Below, piece by piece: positions 62,601 through 64,000 of a stretch of DNA of 64,000 nucleotides. Within the stretch, counting starts at the first letter, position 1, and each line of letters starts with the position of its first letter. Source of the stretch: Phymatolithon calcareum (lineage: Eukaryota; Rhodophyta; Florideophyceae; Hapalidiales); the NCBI GenBank assembly GCA_977006965.1, contig OZ345367.1:1364001-1428000 (forward strand), in the 5' to 3' direction. The notes under the pieces were generated by a model. The model was not told the origin of the DNA and searched no databases. It worked only from the letters and a program-made list of their open reading frames with translations. The position numbers were made by a program, and so were the translations under genes.

Positions 62601-64000
62601 ATCGCCCCACCCCACCGTGCTGGTGATAGTTTGCAAAACGACCTCCATTCTCAATTCGTGATTTGGCGTCGTATTTGAGTATCCCGTTCTCGAAGGACGC
62701 CATCGAGCAGGCACATAGACGTCTAGAACCTGCGCGGTCTCATGCATTTGTGGCAACGATTCGCCGTCGCCCCCCTTACCGCGCGTTGACCCAAGTCCAT
62801 TTGGAAATGAAGAAACGTCTGGAACATACGTAGATATAACAGTAGCATGGTTGGCGAGAGACTCCAGCTCATCCCAGTATGTTCGAATGGCTGCACGCGA
62901 CGAGAAGACAATACAGTGAGAACTTGTTCCCAGTGGGATACCCCTTCCAAAATCTCTTAAGAGCCCCGCTCCACGTAATATCCATGAGGAATCTTCAGCG
63001 GAATGAACAAGACCGAGACGAAGGAGTATAGAAAACAGAATTCGCACTTGCCCAGTAGCTGCCTTGCTTTTCGCCTCAGCTAAAATGGCTGCCGGGGCTG
63101 ACTTCATATCCATTTGGAAAGTGCTTTCGCTTATTAGCCCATGGTCCTCGTGAAGTCCAATCATATTAGCGAATTGACGGACGGTCATTGCCGTGAAGCT
63201 GTCTTGAAGTTTAAACTTGCCCAGGTCCTCTGTCTGTGCCGCAGTTTCCAAGGTACTTTGGGCCACAGGGCCTTCGTCCTTCACGCCAATCTTTTCTTGT
63301 ACTACGTGATCTACAAGATGCTCATGAAATAAACGAACTCTTCGCATTTTCGGCTTGATCCATCCATAATCAACTGCCCGCAATTTTGCAATCCGAGATT
63401 CTTTCGGATCCTCGTCTGCTCTTCTCGCCTTGACCACGACACAGAGATTGGAAGACAGATCATCCACGCCATCTGTGGACAGGATTAGAGAGTCAGCGTT
63501 TTCAATGGTATCCGTTGCCAAACATCCCAAATCATCTGGAAGGCGCTCCTGTGTTGAAGGGCGACTTTTTTCGTGGTTACCAACTAAACCACGGTTTGTA
63601 GGATCGGAAAGCGGAGTATTTTCGGCAGGATTATTGACTTCATTCAACAGTACCGCAGGGGCGGGGGATTTGAGTTCCACAATGTCTTCTCTCCTTTCGC
63701 CTTTCAACTGCACCGGGGTATCAACGTTGTCACTCTTTTCCGCTAGTTGTGATCTGCTTCGCTTTTTGCTCCTTCTCGCTGGTTTAGCTGTACCTGGGGG
63801 TAGGAATGAATCCTTGTTTGGTACCATGGTGCGCTTGACAAGACTCGCTAAAAATGAGCGCACCTCAGGACTGTTACTCGACACTTCAGGTAGGACGAGA
63901 AGCTTGATAAATGATACCTTTCTTGAAGCCGTCAACGACGGTTTATTGACTCCAATCACGCAACACGCTTTTGACTTCACCAAGGTTTCAATGACCTTCC
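59700..64000 (-). CDS. TFIIIC largest subunit (B-block binding), partial
   Basis: At least 1427 codons, open to the right edge, so the N-terminus is missing. The block ATGQVRILFSILLRLGLV (about 63050) followed by IVFSSRAAIRTYWDELESL (about 62880) matches the conserved region of plant and animal GTF3C1/TFC3-type proteins. The segment KAILLEPESTFDVRTALFAL, then KREIIAVRNWLY (about 61400-61500), is the typical C-terminal repeat-like helix region. A winged-helix-like CPGTEESSLVEKVLA lies near 60030-60060. Lys/Arg-rich nuclear localisation stretches occur around 62230-62300. TFIIIC binds the B block of tRNA genes and recruits TFIIIB and RNA polymerase III. No intron is visible. Confidence 0.85.
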   Translation of the reverse strand, partial: KVIETLVKSKACCVIGVNKPSLTASRKVSFIKLLVLPEVSSNSPEVRSFLASLVKRTMVPNKDSFLPPGTAKPARRSKKRSRSQLAEKSDNVDTPVQLKGERREDIVELKSPAPAVLLNEVNNPAENTPLSDPTNRGLVGNHEKSRPSTQERLPDDLGCLATDTIENADSLILSTDGVDDLSSNLCVVVKARRADEDPKESRIAKLRAVDYGWIKPKMRRVRLFHEHLVDHVVQEKIGVKDEGPVAQSTLETAAQTEDLGKFKLQDSFTAMTVRQFANMIGLHEDHGLISESTFQMDMKSAPAAILAEAKSKAATGQVRILFSILLRLGLVHSAEDSSWILRGAGLLRDFGRGIPLGTSSHCIVFSSRAAIRTYWDELESLANHATVISTYVPDVSSFPNGLGSTRGKGGDGESLPQMHETAQVLDVYVPARWRPSRTGYSNTTPNHELRMEVVLQTITSTVGWGDDGTMPKNITTWTLGPLARIPVKTLYNNASLLVDPKRDKIVRHSDIEQLMRYARKRSRQAVNNRILLLARKPSHDVKDLDWLRNSDVLTAQGVENADAELLPVKKRKSSKRRHKPASPLTRKRKRKSFDVTREEVQRKAAKRHRMSDGLSYANSVKLLTLITKKNSLVRHWQSQGVFVPDGENNPNLWREVAETAEKSVNECNTMLEVLRESDFVRRHLNILCDRLYEALRGFESPVSGDSHFVHMPDCVVDCYGEEIPLRLAVGSILGESNVQFGRGKVGDGGAAVRSAKRKNVLARLRTPSGLPSSFGSAVVTPKRMRRRVLTSYDKSEEVHYGVIQREEGDPVWVSPRSVAVQPSSEARNCVISVLLKAILLEPESTFDVRTALFALSRFPKREIIAVRNWLYVQNILSISEGEGRRKFEIDDTKRRPDVMYSAASHERASRSEMEGVSTLVRTKESVPSSDLFNNITCMNSVISQGALTATVQRMLFPGSKAKISMFSRLFESTGAEGVQDKIDLNVDFSAPEAALVASDESSSARTNVLRPTQLSKESSGAGLSNAEAGKVHMAEDGGSSRVQASLELCQSPSKASFYSLGLEESRSGCGKNGDNQLTSNLANCEAGNAQSIVFKDDVSGDDELTQLAKTAVASSFDAKAIGTEAEAGAEDDLSDDADEVRMEDEWVHEVNIRRIREMHAVAYYKSQLCANNGQKKATDESFADLREVIGITLQWISESRSKGITSFEISALAESRRFPGELVVKGVCELLREGIVHRFACGDTQKSSGRAPAIYFLTSYAWMFATAPASSERRDQFSVDWTFARPISPWMRMNGEYNAELVKAVQVHIINVLARCPGTEESSLVEKVLAREPLLPRRAVLDAISALYRAGKLRREIYSHASEPVTLFSSSKIGPVPEEETFVSKFPDGFELGGVWDKRIFYSASGSCVGRLLEAVEIDMVAKLTDYSNYRT

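Overview
The window looks like nuclear DNA of a red alga, most like a florideophyte such as Chondrus (inference). Single-copy genes are mostly uninterrupted, the spacers are packed with retroelements and foldback sequences, and several proteins carry plastid- or mitochondrion-like leaders. No rRNA, tRNA or CRISPR was recognised.

Left part (1-28.5 kb) is accessory DNA. A giant inverted repeat (1-1212 against 2776-3987) carries two divergent copies of a secreted cysteine-rich repeat protein gene around two copies of a 371-bp terminal-inverted-repeat element. Next comes a 5.7-kb chromodomain Ty3/gypsy LTR retrotransposon (7148-12865, target duplication AGGAT) that split an F-box/LRR-like gene, whose intact relative lies at 48297-50306. 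From 14.3 to 28.5 kb an A-B unit is duplicated as A1-B1-A2-B2. Since that duplication the copies have acquired three 5'-truncated LINEs and two hAT-like elements, each with a clear target duplication and an empty site in the paralogous copy. A decayed endonuclease/reverse transcriptase LINE sits between A1 and B1.

Middle part (29-41 kb) is host-gene territory: a small NLS-bearing protein, a three-exon aldo/keto reductase with a 10-nt microexon, a disordered protein, a YbaB/EbfC-family protein with a mitochondrion-like leader, a DUF1348 (NTF2-like) protein, methionine sulfoxide reductase B and the exosome subunit RRP40. Spacers here contain perfect palindromes and many TACTGTAC/GTACAGTA words.

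Right part (41-64 kb) holds a 2.3-kb DNA transposon with 38-bp terminal inverted repeats and an intact 626-aa transposase-like gene, a second inverted-repeat element, the intact F-box/LRR-like gene, a secreted two-domain protein, further palindromes, a LINE fragment, a DHHC palmitoyltransferase and most of the largest TFIIIC subunit, which runs off the right edge.

The most distinctive signal is the set of intergenic snapback palindromes, including two cases of paired, abutting perfect palindromes (34876-34965 and 55598-55664) and a 44-bp-arm palindrome (28767-28857). Mobile elements dominate the left third; the host genes are dispersed and show no operon-like logic.
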